Positions 52,043 through 61,294 of a stretch of 64,000 nt of DNA are shown here, piece by piece. Origin of the DNA: JAGXTF01 sp044224315 (GTDB lineage Bacteria > Bacteroidota > Bacteroidia > NS11-12g > UBA955); contig JBGAKR010000002.1 of NCBI GenBank assembly GCA_044224315.1, forward strand, positions 186,001 through 250,000, given 5' to 3'. Numbering within the stretch: position 1 is the first letter of the stretch; each line of letters starts with the position of its first letter. The notes beneath the pieces are model-generated. The model ran no database searches. It was not told the DNA's origin and worked only from the letters and a program-made list of their open reading frames with translations. A program made the translations under genes and the position numbers.

Positions 52043-52681
52043 ATGCCTATAAGCAAGATCTATTATTTTATGGACCCTATGTGTGGCTGGTGCTATGGAT
52101 TTAGCAACCAGGTACAGAAAATGCGTCAAACTTTTCCCGAAATCCCCATCGAACTGGTATGTGGCGGCATGGTTCCGCCTAAGTCTGAAGGCCCATTGGG
52201 CGATCGGGGGAAATACATTTTACGCGCCATTCCCAGGGTTGAAAAACAAACCGGAATTGAGTTTGGTGAGGCCTATAAAAAAGGGCTCGAATCGGGCAAA
52301 ATATGGAATGGTTCGCTAAAACCGTCGGTGGCAATCAACATCATGAAAAGTTACAGCCTGGACCTGGCTTTTCAACTTTTTCAGATGCTGCAAAAGGCTT
52401 ATTTTTATATGGGCAAAAACCTCAATGAAAATGCCACTTACGAAGAAATCCTGTCCGAACTGCAGGTAAATGTTTCAGAGTTTTTATATCTCATGGGAGA
52501 AACGAGTTGGACCAAACAAGCCTTGGATGAATTTGCCTTTACCGGTCAGGTGGGCATAACCGGATTCCCAACCTTGGTGGGCGAAATAGAAGAAAAACTG
52601 GTGCTTATCACCAATGGTTTTATCCATGCTGATAAGCTTGAATCCTATTTAATCAACCTAAAATCCAACTACATTTCGTAA
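52043..52681 (+). CDS. DsbA-family (FrnE-like) oxidoreductase
   Basis: 212 residues, thioredoxin fold with helical insertion. Active site C14-G-W-C17 ('FMDPMCGWCYGF') near the N-terminus, helical insertion ~60-150, and 'GITGFPTLVGEI' with the cis-Pro. There is no signal peptide, so unlike true DsbA it should be cytoplasmic. Such FrnE-like proteins are linked to oxidative-stress or isomerase activity; substrate unknown. Convergent with mnmE, 3 nt apart. Confidence 0.85.
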   Translation: MPISKIYYFMDPMCGWCYGFSNQVQKMRQTFPEIPIELVCGGMVPPKSEGPLGDRGKYILRAIPRVEKQTGIEFGEAYKKGLESGKIWNGSLKPSVAINIMKSYSLDLAFQLFQMLQKAYFYMGKNLNENATYEEILSELQVNVSEFLYLMGETSWTKQALDEFAFTGQVGITGFPTLVGEIEEKLVLITNGFIHADKLESYLINLKSNYIS

Positions 52682-52684
52682 GGC

Positions 52685-54031
52685 TCATTTGCCGATACAA
52701 AACTTACTAAATATCTGCCCCAGCACTTCATCGCTGTCAATTACCCCTGTAATTTTACCCAACTCGGACATGGCATTGCGCAGATCAAAAGCCAGCAAAT
52801 CGCCGCTGAGTGAGGCATCCAATGCATCCATTGAAGCATCGAGCCCTTTTAACACTTGTTTTAAAACCTCGGCATGGCGCACATTGGAAATGGTTGTATC
52901 GTTTGCGTCGGAAAGCAGGGTTTGCGCATATAACTTAAGCTTATCCAGCAGATTTTGGATATTTCCGGTGCCTGCGGATATGGAAATGGCATTATCCCAG
53001 AGGTTTTGGGGCTGCAAATCAGTTTTGTTGGCTATTACCCATATTTCGGCTTGGGTATGCTGTTGCAACTCGGCTTGCAGGGATGCTATATTCTGCTCCG
53101 AATCTGTACTTACATCTACCAGCAGCAATACTAGTGAAGCTTTTGCCACACTGTCGAATGTGCGTTGAATGCCAATTTCTTCCACCCTATCCGAGGATTT
53201 GCGTATACCCGCTGTATCAATCAGCCTAAAGCGTATTCCCTCAATATTAAAAAACTCTTCAATTGTGTCTCGGGTAGTACCCGGTATGTCGGTAACGATG
53301 GCTCTTTCTTCACCCAAAAGCGCATTGAGCAAGGTACTTTTACCTGCATTGGGCTTGCCTACTATGGCTACAGGAACCCCTTCTTTAATGGCATTGCCAA
53401 ACCTGAATGAGTTAAACAATTGTTGCACCTCATCCCGCAGGTGATTGATTTTTTGCCTAAGCTCGGCCCTGCTGGCAAATTCAACATCTTCTTCGCCAAA
53501 GTCCAGTTCCAGCTCAATAAGTGCGGCAAATTCAAGCAAACTTGCCCTTAGGTCGGCTATTTTATGGCTGATTCCGCCCTTTAACTGATTTAAGGCAAGC
53601 TTATGGGCACCTTCGCTTTGCGATGCTATTAAATCGGCTACTGCTTCGGCCTGTGCCAAATCCAACTTTCCGTTGAGGTATGCCCTAAGGGTGAATTCAC
53701 CCGGTTCGGCCATACGGCAACCCAGTTGCAGGCACTCTTCCATTAGCCGGGTAATAATAAATGCGCTGCCATGCACATACAGCTCGGCCATATCTTCGCC
53801 TGTAAAGCTATTGGGCCCATTAAATACTGCCAGTATACCCTCATCGGCAAGCGTTTGGCGGCTATAAAACTTGCGCAATTTTACCTGGTGAGATTGGGGC
53901 AATGGCAAGGCAGAACCTGAAAGTTTGCGCACAACCTCAAAGCACTGGCTGCCACTTATGCGTATAATGCCAATGGCCCCCTCACCTGCCGGAGTTGCCC
54001 TGGCCACTATGGTATCGCCATGCGAATTCAT
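52685..54031 (-). CDS. mnmE: tRNA modification GTPase MnmE
   Basis: 448 residues. N-terminal tetrahydrofolate-binding domain ('TIVARATPAGEGAIGIIRISG'), helical middle, and inserted G domain with G1 'GKPNAGKST', G2/G3 'IPGTTRDT' and 'LIDTAGIR', G4 'NKTD'. It ends with the invariant C-terminal 'FCIGK' (catalytic Cys). With GidA/MnmG it makes cmnm5U34 in tRNA, the same base thiolated by MnmA (1989-3173). The ATG at 54031 lies 4 nt after a TATTTTTG box. Confidence 0.97.
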   Translation of the reverse strand: MNSHGDTIVARATPAGEGAIGIIRISGSQCFEVVRKLSGSALPLPQSHQVKLRKFYSRQTLADEGILAVFNGPNSFTGEDMAELYVHGSAFIITRLMEECLQLGCRMAEPGEFTLRAYLNGKLDLAQAEAVADLIASQSEGAHKLALNQLKGGISHKIADLRASLLEFAALIELELDFGEEDVEFASRAELRQKINHLRDEVQQLFNSFRFGNAIKEGVPVAIVGKPNAGKSTLLNALLGEERAIVTDIPGTTRDTIEEFFNIEGIRFRLIDTAGIRKSSDRVEEIGIQRTFDSVAKASLVLLLVDVSTDSEQNIASLQAELQQHTQAEIWVIANKTDLQPQNLWDNAISISAGTGNIQNLLDKLKLYAQTLLSDANDTTISNVRHAEVLKQVLKGLDASMDALDASLSGDLLAFDLRNAMSELGKITGVIDSDEVLGQIFSKFCIGK

Positions 54032-54035
54032 GTTG

Positions 54036-54043
54036 CAAAAATA
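54036..54043 (-). promoter_or_regulatory. -7 promoter element of mnmE, overlapping the upstream terminator's T tract
   Basis: Reverse complement TATTTTTG then CAAC then ATG (54031): 4-nt spacing. It abuts the terminator at 54043-54070. Confidence 0.55.
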
Positions 54044-54070
54044 AAACCCCGAACCTGAGTCCGGGGCTTT
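54043..54070 (-). terminator. Rho-independent terminator of the giant CHU_C gene
   Basis: AAGCCCCGG-N8-CCGGGG-type stem (minus strand: GCCCCGGACTCAGGTTCGGGG) followed by TTTTATTTTT, 20 nt past the stop at 54091. Confidence 0.8.
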
Positions 54071-54090
54071 AACACATTTTATTGAATGAA

Positions 54091-57000
54091 TTAACGAATC
54101 AGATTAATTGAACCAGATATGATATTCACCTTATCCTTGCCTTTGAATCTGTAACGCAATTGGTAGAAGTAAGTACCAGAGGGGCAATCTGCACCAGTGT
54201 TATTTACCTTACCATTCCATTGGATTTTCGGATCTTCTGACATGAACATGCGTTCACCCCAGCGATTGAAAATCTTGATTTCAAATACATCCTGACCCTG
54301 AATTGGCACACGGTAAGTATCGTTTTTACCATCTACTGTTTCTGGTGTAAATACGTTTGCCAGGTACAAGAACAAGTCAACTACAACAGGTTTGCAAATG
54401 GTGTCTTCGCAACCGGTAGCGTTTTTCGCTATCATACATACCCAGTATACGCCTGAACTATCATAGCTGGTGCATACTTTCTTATCAGATGAAGTTGAGT
54501 TCTGAATGAAATCTTTCAGCGGGCCAACTGTGATATCGTTGCGATGTCCGAAGCCCCAGCGGAAGGTAACTCCATTGATATCGGTACGGGTAAAGCAGAA
54601 GTCGGGTTTATTGCTCGAATCGATGCTGAAATCGGCTTTAATACTATCTACCAGGAAGGTAAGTACTATTGCATTGGTTGGGCACCATGGACGCGGACGA
54701 TTTGGACTATAATCTGCAGTATGGGTTACCTCGTACACACCAGGCGTTGTAAACTGTCGGGTAAACGTAGGTGTAGTTACAGTAGTAGAGTCTATCACAC
54801 CGGTGGATTTGTTTTTAAACACCCACTTGTAGGATTTAAACAGAGTATCACTGGCGTCGGTAAAGGTATTTGAATCACCCGGACAGATAGAGTTCTTCAA
54901 CAGACTGCCTCTTACTGTATCGCGTGGCAATACGTTGATGATGAAGGCTGCTTGTCCGCCAGCAGTATCGGGGAACAATGCATCGCAGGTTCTTCTGATA
55001 TTGGGTGGAATAATCAACTCGTCAAACTGGCGCAGGAATACATAGAAACGTCCGGCTTTAGTGTAGGTATGTGTTACAAAACTATCTGGCACGTTTTTAA
55101 TTTTACCATCGCCAAAGAACCAGGTCCAGTCTGCTGCAGCTGTAGCAGAATCAGTAAGGTTTGAGAAGCGGATTGAATCGCCTGCACAAATGGTTACTTC
55201 CTGACCCACTTTATCGGTAAATGCAAAGCGAGGACGTGGACCCGGAATTTTTACCCAACGAGAAATTGTATCATTACAGCCCTGGTTGGTAGATACTCTG
55301 TATTGCACCTTAAACCATCCGTTGTGGGTGTATTTGTGGGCTATACGCGGTGGCAAACCTTCTTCAGATGCGGTATTGCGTTGGTACAAGTTGTTTTTAC
55401 CATCTCCCCAATCAATATACCATTTGGTAATAAAGTCGCAGGTAGTTGGAGTTATTCCTTGGCAGTTTTTAATACCCCAGTTACAAGGATCATATAGTGA
55501 AGTACTGTCGAAGAATTCAATGATTGAGTTACAAGACGGAGTTGTAATATTCAGGTTGAAACGGGCATCCAGTCGGGTAATGAATACCTTTTTGGTAATG
55601 GTATCCAAGCAACCTGTACTGTCACCGGCAATGCTGCGGAAAGTGTATACACCAGAGTCATTGGTATAGTAAAGGGCACTGCTGCCTCCGCCACCCAATT
55701 GTACCCATGGAGTACCTGTACCACTACCACCCCAAGGTGCACCACCAAAGATGGTTTGCGGATTGGTTACATCATCATCGGCTTTGTTCCAGTCCCATTT
55801 GGTAATAGGCTCACCGAATTTAGGATCGGTTACATGTTTCAGCAAGCGGGCCTGATCTCTCCAGTAATCATATGGATCCCAGGTACCGAAGTTAATCGGA
55901 TCGGGGTGGAAGTAGCGGAAGTCGGGTTTCACAGCCAATGAGGTAGCCTGATCCTGACATACTACTGAATCGGGGAACTCCATCATCATAGCAAAACCAA
56001 CCAGCACAGGGTAAGCAGCAAACTCATCGCACTTACCGTTGGCAGAGGTCATAGAAATACTAGCCAGGTGGTAACCTGCCCACTGTGGGCGGAATGTGTA
56101 GGCTTTTACCCACTTACCATTCTGGTTCCAGCTATCCAGCGGGCGGATATTGGTATCGCGCTGGTTAATTATTTTGGTAAAATTAGGATCGGGGCGCAGA
56201 TAGAATTTAATCAACTTACCAAAGCCGGTGGTATCGATACAACCACGGGCACCGGTGAGGGGATTGCCAATAGAGCCTATGTTGTTCCAGATCATGCGAA
56301 CCATTTGGGCTTCGTCAATCGCAAATGGGTCAAAACCACGAGCAGTTAAACGGTCTTTAATCTGATCCCAAACCGCAGATACATCGGCAGCAGTATCCCA
56401 TTTAGAGATAATAGCAGTTACAATGGTATCGGGTTTTTTAGATATATAGTTGAAACCATCTTCCCAGATATTAGAGCAGGGTTTTTGTTTCACGTTTGCA
56501 CCACCACGGGTTTGTACCATCAGGTTGTAGATTTTTTTGGTACCTGAGTCTTTCAAACGCTGACCGGTATAGTAATCTTCCTGAATATAGCGGCTCCATG
56601 ACAGTGAGTAGTAAGGACCAGCGTTACCTGTAGCCAATTCCCAACGCAATGATTTCAGGTCGCGGGTAATGGTTTTATTGGCACCTATGGGGCGAACAAC
56701 TACCTCATCGCCACGGCAAATTTTAAGATTGCCCAGGGCATTGGGTTTTGGAGTCAGAATTTCGAAAGAAGGATCAATTAATGGGAAACAAGCAAACTTG
56801 TCGTAGTACTGAGTATCGGCGCAAAGGGGTTTAGTACCGGATTTGCTTACACCATTCCCTACGATAATACCTACGGTTACGCAACCATTGGGTCCGCAAA
56901 CTGCAGCGGCAGTGTACTGGTTAGAGAAACGGCTAGGAATATTACCACCTTTCTGGTAAGGTCCTAAAGCACCCCATGGCAATCCGGGAGGCCTGTTACC

Positions 57001-59391
57001 AGGGGTAAGGGCATTCAGAGGAGTCCAGAAAGCTTTGGTATTTCCGCAGAAAGTATCGTAGTTGATTTGAACATCAGAGAATGTGCAACCTGGTTTCAGG
57101 TCAGACAAGATAAAGGTTACACCATATTGTGGGTTTTTGCTACCCAAACATTCAATAGACTGTTTGGTAAGACCAGAACCTACACCGCCTGCATTGGTAT
57201 GCATAAGCGACAGTTGTTTGGTGGCTTCGCTGGTACATTTCAGCGGGTGGCAAGTATCCCAGTGGGTAAGTTTTACGTTGTTACAGCGGGGTATTTTAGA
57301 ATAATACAACTCACGGAAACGCTGGTAGTTAATTGCGTAGTCGTAATTTACTTTACCAGCCGGAATTTTTTTGTAGCGACCAATAATCTTGGGGAACTCG
57401 CCTTTTTTGGTTCTGATTTGATAAAGCGGCACCGGCAGGGTATCTTTTTTGAGGTATACCGTAAATTTAAACTGGGCCTGGTCATACTTACTCTTTAGTT
57501 TAAGTATATGCTTATCGGAGCCTTTAATAATTTTGGGTCCAACCTGCAATGTCCATGGCCCTTTATCGGTACCATACCAGGCAGAGTCGCCTGCGGCAAG
57601 TGAAATTTCTACATCATCGGTAATATACCTTTCGGCTGGACCTGTTACAAATTCTTCTCTCAGATAGCGGCGGGTATATTTACTGTACGATAGCGCTTTC
57701 AGGCTATCTGCAGGATTTGGTGGAATATATACAAAGGTATCTTCGATAATGTAAAAGCTGTCTGAAGGCCAGATGTTGATTTTCTTACACAGTCTGTTAC
57801 TGTCGATGAAAATCGCATCTTCCATAGGCTGGCTCTTATATTTTTCGAGCATTACAATATCCCATGATTTGTAATAGTGAACCGGCAGTGTATCATGCGA
57901 ATACTGACAGTTTACGTTTACGTTTTTATTTTCGAGTACATCGGTAGTACATTCAGGAGCATAGCTATCTCCAAAATCCCACAAGCGAACGGCGCATACA
58001 CGCTGGCGATTAATAGGATCAACAAATCCTTTGGGGTTTACCGATTTTTGGTTGGCTACGGTAAATACGTGGCCGGTACCCCAACCTTTAATAAAGAAGG
58101 TACTATCATCATTGCCGTAGTTACGGTCGTTGTGATAGAAGGTAGAGAAGTTTTTGAAGTGAACAGAGTCCATTACATCTTTAGGACACTGGTAAACTTC
58201 GTGCTCGGCAATGCGGTTGAAAGGAATCTCAATGGTACTTACTGGTCCTATAACCAATACGGTATCATACAGGGTTCTGTCTCCGCAAATGGGGTGCTTA
58301 TAGGTAAAGCTTACCAATTGGGGTCCAAGGCCACCGGCATTGAAGGTTGGCGACAGGCTGGTGCGGTTTTGAGTTCCATTGGCAGTTGCCCAACCCGGAG
58401 GGGCCGGACCCCAGTTCCACACGAAGGAGGTAAAACCTACCGGAACCGGATTTACACCAAAAGTAAATTGTGCATCGGCAATACAAGCCGAATCTTTATT
58501 GGCAAATATTTTACCTCCCGAACCCAGTACAGTAGCGGTTGCGGCAAATTTAAAACTATCTACACAGCCGGTATTGGTAGTAATCACCAATTTGGCGCCG
58601 TATACGCCGGCACCGCGGTATTTGTAGTACAAATTAGGGCCCCAGGATACGGTAGAATCTCCGTTACCCCAGTACATTACACTCCGTTTAACCAAGGATT
58701 GGTTAATCTGACTTACGTTTACAACATCCACCTCTACCGAGTCACAGGCAGGGTTCTTTTTACTGGTGCGCGTAAAACGGGCTCCGATTTTGGCGTATAC
58801 CAAACCTACTCCCTTGAATGTATCGCTTTTTACGCAGCCGTTGCAATCCTCAGTTTCAACATACAAATCTACACTGCCACCACGCTGATCTTTGAAAGAA
58901 AAGCAAAAGGTATTAGGCATAGATGGTTTGTTGTATGTAAAAATCTGACCGTCGTTTACAACGTAGGTGATTTTGCAAATTGGAGAACCATTGGAATTAA
59001 AACTTGAGTCTACAAAGCAAAACAGGTTATTTTCAAAACACTGTTGTTTAAGGCTTTTTAGCTTCAATTTGATAGTAGGAGAAGTTTTAATTACCAGATT
59101 CAGTGTAGTGGTACATGGAGTACCATTCACATTGGTAATGTAGGTAATGGTTTTGTTACCCGGAGATTGGAACGCATAATTCACAATGCGTTGCCCGGTT
59201 GATGTGTTTTCCCCGTTGAAATCGTAATCGTGTGTGGTACCCCCGGCATCTCCGGTAAAGGTAATTGGCACGCCTACGCACAGGGTTCCGCTGAAATTCA
59301 CTACGCAAGCTGCTTTTAGCCCGTTTACAGGCAAAAGCATTAGCGTAAGAATAACCGCCAGACTGCGGATTAGGTTTTTGTATACTTTCAT
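54091..59391 (-). CDS. Giant secreted PKD-domain protein with CHU_C sorting domain
   Basis: 1766 residues from the ATG at 59391, chosen because it begins a signal peptide (MKVYKNLIRSLAVILTLMLLPVNGLKA) just after a TAAATTTG box (59421-59428); an in-frame ATG at 59574 would add an implausible charged leader. The body is Ig/PKD-like: several 'WxWGDGxxN...HxYTxxGxYxV' PKD units with many paired Cys and aromatic residues. The last ~90 residues are the gliding-motility-type CHU_C domain ('VFTPETVDGKNDTYRV ... NRWGERMFMSEDP ... SGTYFYQLRY'). Likely a large surface adhesin or matrix protein secreted by the type IX system. It follows the sigma/anti-sigma genes on the same strand. Confidence 0.88.
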   Translation of the reverse strand: MKVYKNLIRSLAVILTLMLLPVNGLKAACVVNFSGTLCVGVPITFTGDAGGTTHDYDFNGENTSTGQRIVNYAFQSPGNKTITYITNVNGTPCTTTLNLVIKTSPTIKLKLKSLKQQCFENNLFCFVDSSFNSNGSPICKITYVVNDGQIFTYNKPSMPNTFCFSFKDQRGGSVDLYVETEDCNGCVKSDTFKGVGLVYAKIGARFTRTSKKNPACDSVEVDVVNVSQINQSLVKRSVMYWGNGDSTVSWGPNLYYKYRGAGVYGAKLVITTNTGCVDSFKFAATATVLGSGGKIFANKDSACIADAQFTFGVNPVPVGFTSFVWNWGPAPPGWATANGTQNRTSLSPTFNAGGLGPQLVSFTYKHPICGDRTLYDTVLVIGPVSTIEIPFNRIAEHEVYQCPKDVMDSVHFKNFSTFYHNDRNYGNDDSTFFIKGWGTGHVFTVANQKSVNPKGFVDPINRQRVCAVRLWDFGDSYAPECTTDVLENKNVNVNCQYSHDTLPVHYYKSWDIVMLEKYKSQPMEDAIFIDSNRLCKKINIWPSDSFYIIEDTFVYIPPNPADSLKALSYSKYTRRYLREEFVTGPAERYITDDVEISLAAGDSAWYGTDKGPWTLQVGPKIIKGSDKHILKLKSKYDQAQFKFTVYLKKDTLPVPLYQIRTKKGEFPKIIGRYKKIPAGKVNYDYAINYQRFRELYYSKIPRCNNVKLTHWDTCHPLKCTSEATKQLSLMHTNAGGVGSGLTKQSIECLGSKNPQYGVTFILSDLKPGCTFSDVQINYDTFCGNTKAFWTPLNALTPGNRPPGLPWGALGPYQKGGNIPSRFSNQYTAAAVCGPNGCVTVGIIVGNGVSKSGTKPLCADTQYYDKFACFPLIDPSFEILTPKPNALGNLKICRGDEVVVRPIGANKTITRDLKSLRWELATGNAGPYYSLSWSRYIQEDYYTGQRLKDSGTKKIYNLMVQTRGGANVKQKPCSNIWEDGFNYISKKPDTIVTAIISKWDTAADVSAVWDQIKDRLTARGFDPFAIDEAQMVRMIWNNIGSIGNPLTGARGCIDTTGFGKLIKFYLRPDPNFTKIINQRDTNIRPLDSWNQNGKWVKAYTFRPQWAGYHLASISMTSANGKCDEFAAYPVLVGFAMMMEFPDSVVCQDQATSLAVKPDFRYFHPDPINFGTWDPYDYWRDQARLLKHVTDPKFGEPITKWDWNKADDDVTNPQTIFGGAPWGGSGTGTPWVQLGGGGSSALYYTNDSGVYTFRSIAGDSTGCLDTITKKVFITRLDARFNLNITTPSCNSIIEFFDSTSLYDPCNWGIKNCQGITPTTCDFITKWYIDWGDGKNNLYQRNTASEEGLPPRIAHKYTHNGWFKVQYRVSTNQGCNDTISRWVKIPGPRPRFAFTDKVGQEVTICAGDSIRFSNLTDSATAAADWTWFFGDGKIKNVPDSFVTHTYTKAGRFYVFLRQFDELIIPPNIRRTCDALFPDTAGGQAAFIINVLPRDTVRGSLLKNSICPGDSNTFTDASDTLFKSYKWVFKNKSTGVIDSTTVTTPTFTRQFTTPGVYEVTHTADYSPNRPRPWCPTNAIVLTFLVDSIKADFSIDSSNKPDFCFTRTDINGVTFRWGFGHRNDITVGPLKDFIQNSTSSDKKVCTSYDSSGVYWVCMIAKNATGCEDTICKPVVVDLFLYLANVFTPETVDGKNDTYRVPIQGQDVFEIKIFNRWGERMFMSEDPKIQWNGKVNNTGADCPSGTYFYQLRYRFKGKDKVNIISGSINLIR

Positions 59392-59420
59392 ATTTATAGT
59401 TTTATCCTTCGGTAAAGTTT

Positions 59421-59428
59421 CAAATTTA
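59421..59428 (-). promoter_or_regulatory. -7 promoter element of the giant CHU_C gene
   Basis: Reverse complement TAAATTTG, 29 nt before the ATG at 59391. A 187-nt interval separates this gene from the upstream regulator gene, so it may be transcribed both separately and by read-through. Confidence 0.5.
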
Positions 59429-59578
59429 TTGGTTTCGCTGCTTACAGAGAAGCAATCAGCCGATTTTTCGTAGTTTTTTTTCATCTCAATATTTCTTTTC
59501 GTGGCTCCGAACCGGCTAGAAGACGGCAACAGGCCGGTGTAAGTTGTCTGTTTTTTAAAAATTTTTAACTCCATTTCC

Positions 59579-60670
59579 TCAACGTATTAATTCTATGTTT
59601 TTCTTCACAGTTTTGGGCTTGCCATTTGCACTGAGGCGGTAAACTAAAACCAAAATATAACGACCTGAATTGCAAACTGTTCCGCTTACTGTGCCATTCC
59701 AACCTACCAGGTAATTGTCTGAATGAAACAACTGTCGGTTATTGAGGTCATAAATGGTCATATCGAAATAGGCCGGAGCCGCTGAAAACAATGGCAGATA
59801 TGTGTCATTATACCCATCGCCATTGGGGGTAAATACATCGTAAATTTCGGGTTGGCCAGGCACTGGTTTTTCAATGGTAATAATGGTTTGCGCGCTGTCT
59901 TTGCAATGGCTTTCATAGGTTACCATGGCCTTTATTTTAATATCATGCGTGCTTTGTGCCGGAATTCTATAAATAATATTATCGCCAGATTGGTGATACC
60001 CTTGGCCATCGTTTACATCCCAATACACGGTACCACCTGCATTTAAGGCTAGCAGGCTGTAGGAATTATCCGCCAATTTGGTAGTTTGAATGGAAAGTAA
60101 ATCCGGACATTTTTTAAAGGTTTTATCGGTTTCAGCCTTAGGCTCCTGAACCGGGGTTGCGGGAGAATTGGGTTTTGAAACCGTTGGAGAGGCGGGGGAT
60201 GCGGGCAGTGGAGTAGTATTTTCTGGCTCAGCTTGTATACGTATGGGGTTGGAGTTTTCGGCAATACCTCCATCATTAAAACCAGCTCCTGGGCTAGTCA
60301 ACTCAGAGTTACCTGGATTAAAGGGTATTACTGGGGTTGCGTCACTGCCTCGATTAGCATTTGAAGGCTCAGCAGCAGCCTCACCAGCAGCCTTTTGGGC
60401 CTCAGTTTGCTGGGTTTGTGCCGGATTCACCTCAGCCTTATTATTTTTTGAATTTTGGACAGCCTGATACCCAAACCAGGTAATTGCGGCAGCGGCCAAG
60501 CCACCTGCAATCCACTTAGCGGTAACCAGCCAAACTGTGGCGCCGGCAGTGCTTGTAGCGCTGGCCGCGGCCGAGGAGGCAATGCTTTCCCACACACCGG
60601 GGGGCGGTGTAAACTGGGCATTTTGCAGGCCTTCTTTAAACAGTTCGTCCAATTCGTTGAACTCTTTCAT
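59579..60670 (-). CDS. Predicted transmembrane anti-sigma factor with C-terminal CHU_C domain
   Basis: 363 residues. The N-terminus (MKEFNELDELFKEGLQNAQF...PPPGVWESI, 1-30) matches the cytoplasmic segment of Bacteroidetes anti-sigma proteins. One membrane helix follows (about 46-70, 'VWLVTAKWIAGGLAAAAITWF'), then an Ala/Gln/Pro-rich linker and a PKD-like domain. A CHU_C gliding-type domain ends the protein (from about 278, 'DVFTPNGDGYNDTYLPLF ... NNRQLFHSD ... SGRYILVLVY'). There is no cleavable signal peptide. The ATG overlaps the stop of the sigma gene (ATGA at 60667-60670). A membrane regulator carrying a type IX cargo domain is unusual. Confidence 0.75.
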   Translation of the reverse strand: MKEFNELDELFKEGLQNAQFTPPPGVWESIASSAAASATSTAGATVWLVTAKWIAGGLAAAAITWFGYQAVQNSKNNKAEVNPAQTQQTEAQKAAGEAAAEPSNANRGSDATPVIPFNPGNSELTSPGAGFNDGGIAENSNPIRIQAEPENTTPLPASPASPTVSKPNSPATPVQEPKAETDKTFKKCPDLLSIQTTKLADNSYSLLALNAGGTVYWDVNDGQGYHQSGDNIIYRIPAQSTHDIKIKAMVTYESHCKDSAQTIITIEKPVPGQPEIYDVFTPNGDGYNDTYLPLFSAAPAYFDMTIYDLNNRQLFHSDNYLVGWNGTVSGTVCNSGRYILVLVYRLSANGKPKTVKKNIELIR

Positions 60671-61218
60671 TTTTTTATTTCTTTTTCTGCAAGCAGGGCT
60701 TGCAACATTTTTCTGGCTTTAAACAGCTGGGTTTTGCTAGTGCTTTCGGTTATTCCCATTGAGTCGGCAATTTCCTGGTGGCTAAATCCTTCGATCGCAT
60801 AGAGGTTAAAAACCGTTCTATAGCCCACAGGCAATTGCTGTAGCAGGGCAACCAAATCGCGGGCATTCAGATTTTCACTGATTTTTTCATGCTCACCAAT
60901 TTGCACATGCATTTCCAGCTCTTCGTTATAGGGTTCTGTTTTTAGCTTTTTGTTAAAATCCAGGCAGGTATTTACCGCTACCCGTTTCATCCAGCCTTCA
61001 AAAGAGCCCTGAAAACGAAAATATTTCAATCCCTCAAACACTTTAATGAACGATTCCTGAAGCAGGTCTCGGGCGTTTTCAGCATTTTTAGAGTACCGCA
61101 TGCAAATGGCAAAGATTACAGGGGAGTATTTCTCGTAAAGCATGCGTTGGGCTTGCGTTTCCCCGCCCAAACACTTTACAACTAACTCCTTTTCTGTGAT
61201 ATCTTTTCCGGATGGCAT
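60667..61218 (-). CDS. ECF-type RNA polymerase sigma factor
   Basis: 183 residues. Region 2 is at about 25-90 ('ARDLLQESFIKVFEGLKYFRFQGSFEGWMKRVAVNTCLDF'), region 4 at about 125-175 ('PVGYRTVFNLYAIEGFSHQEIADSMGITESTSKTQLFKAR'). It heads a unit with the anti-sigma-like CHU_C protein (ATGA overlap) and probably the giant surface protein. Together this suggests a surface-state-responsive regulon. No promoter box was found within 75 nt upstream. Confidence 0.93.
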   Translation of the reverse strand: MPSGKDITEKELVVKCLGGETQAQRMLYEKYSPVIFAICMRYSKNAENARDLLQESFIKVFEGLKYFRFQGSFEGWMKRVAVNTCLDFNKKLKTEPYNEELEMHVQIGEHEKISENLNARDLVALLQQLPVGYRTVFNLYAIEGFSHQEIADSMGITESTSKTQLFKARKMLQALLAEKEIKK

Positions 61219-61294
61219 GAAGTAAGCTCATGGGGTCACAACGACCATAAGAAGAATTTTTGGGTCAATGAGTTGCCCGGGAGAGTAAATTTTT

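Noticed and set aside
57877..59007. 376-residue plus-strand open frame opposite the giant CHU_C gene
   Set aside because: It is antisense to a clearly coding PKD/CHU_C gene, has no recognisable domain, and reflects low stop-codon density on the opposite strand.
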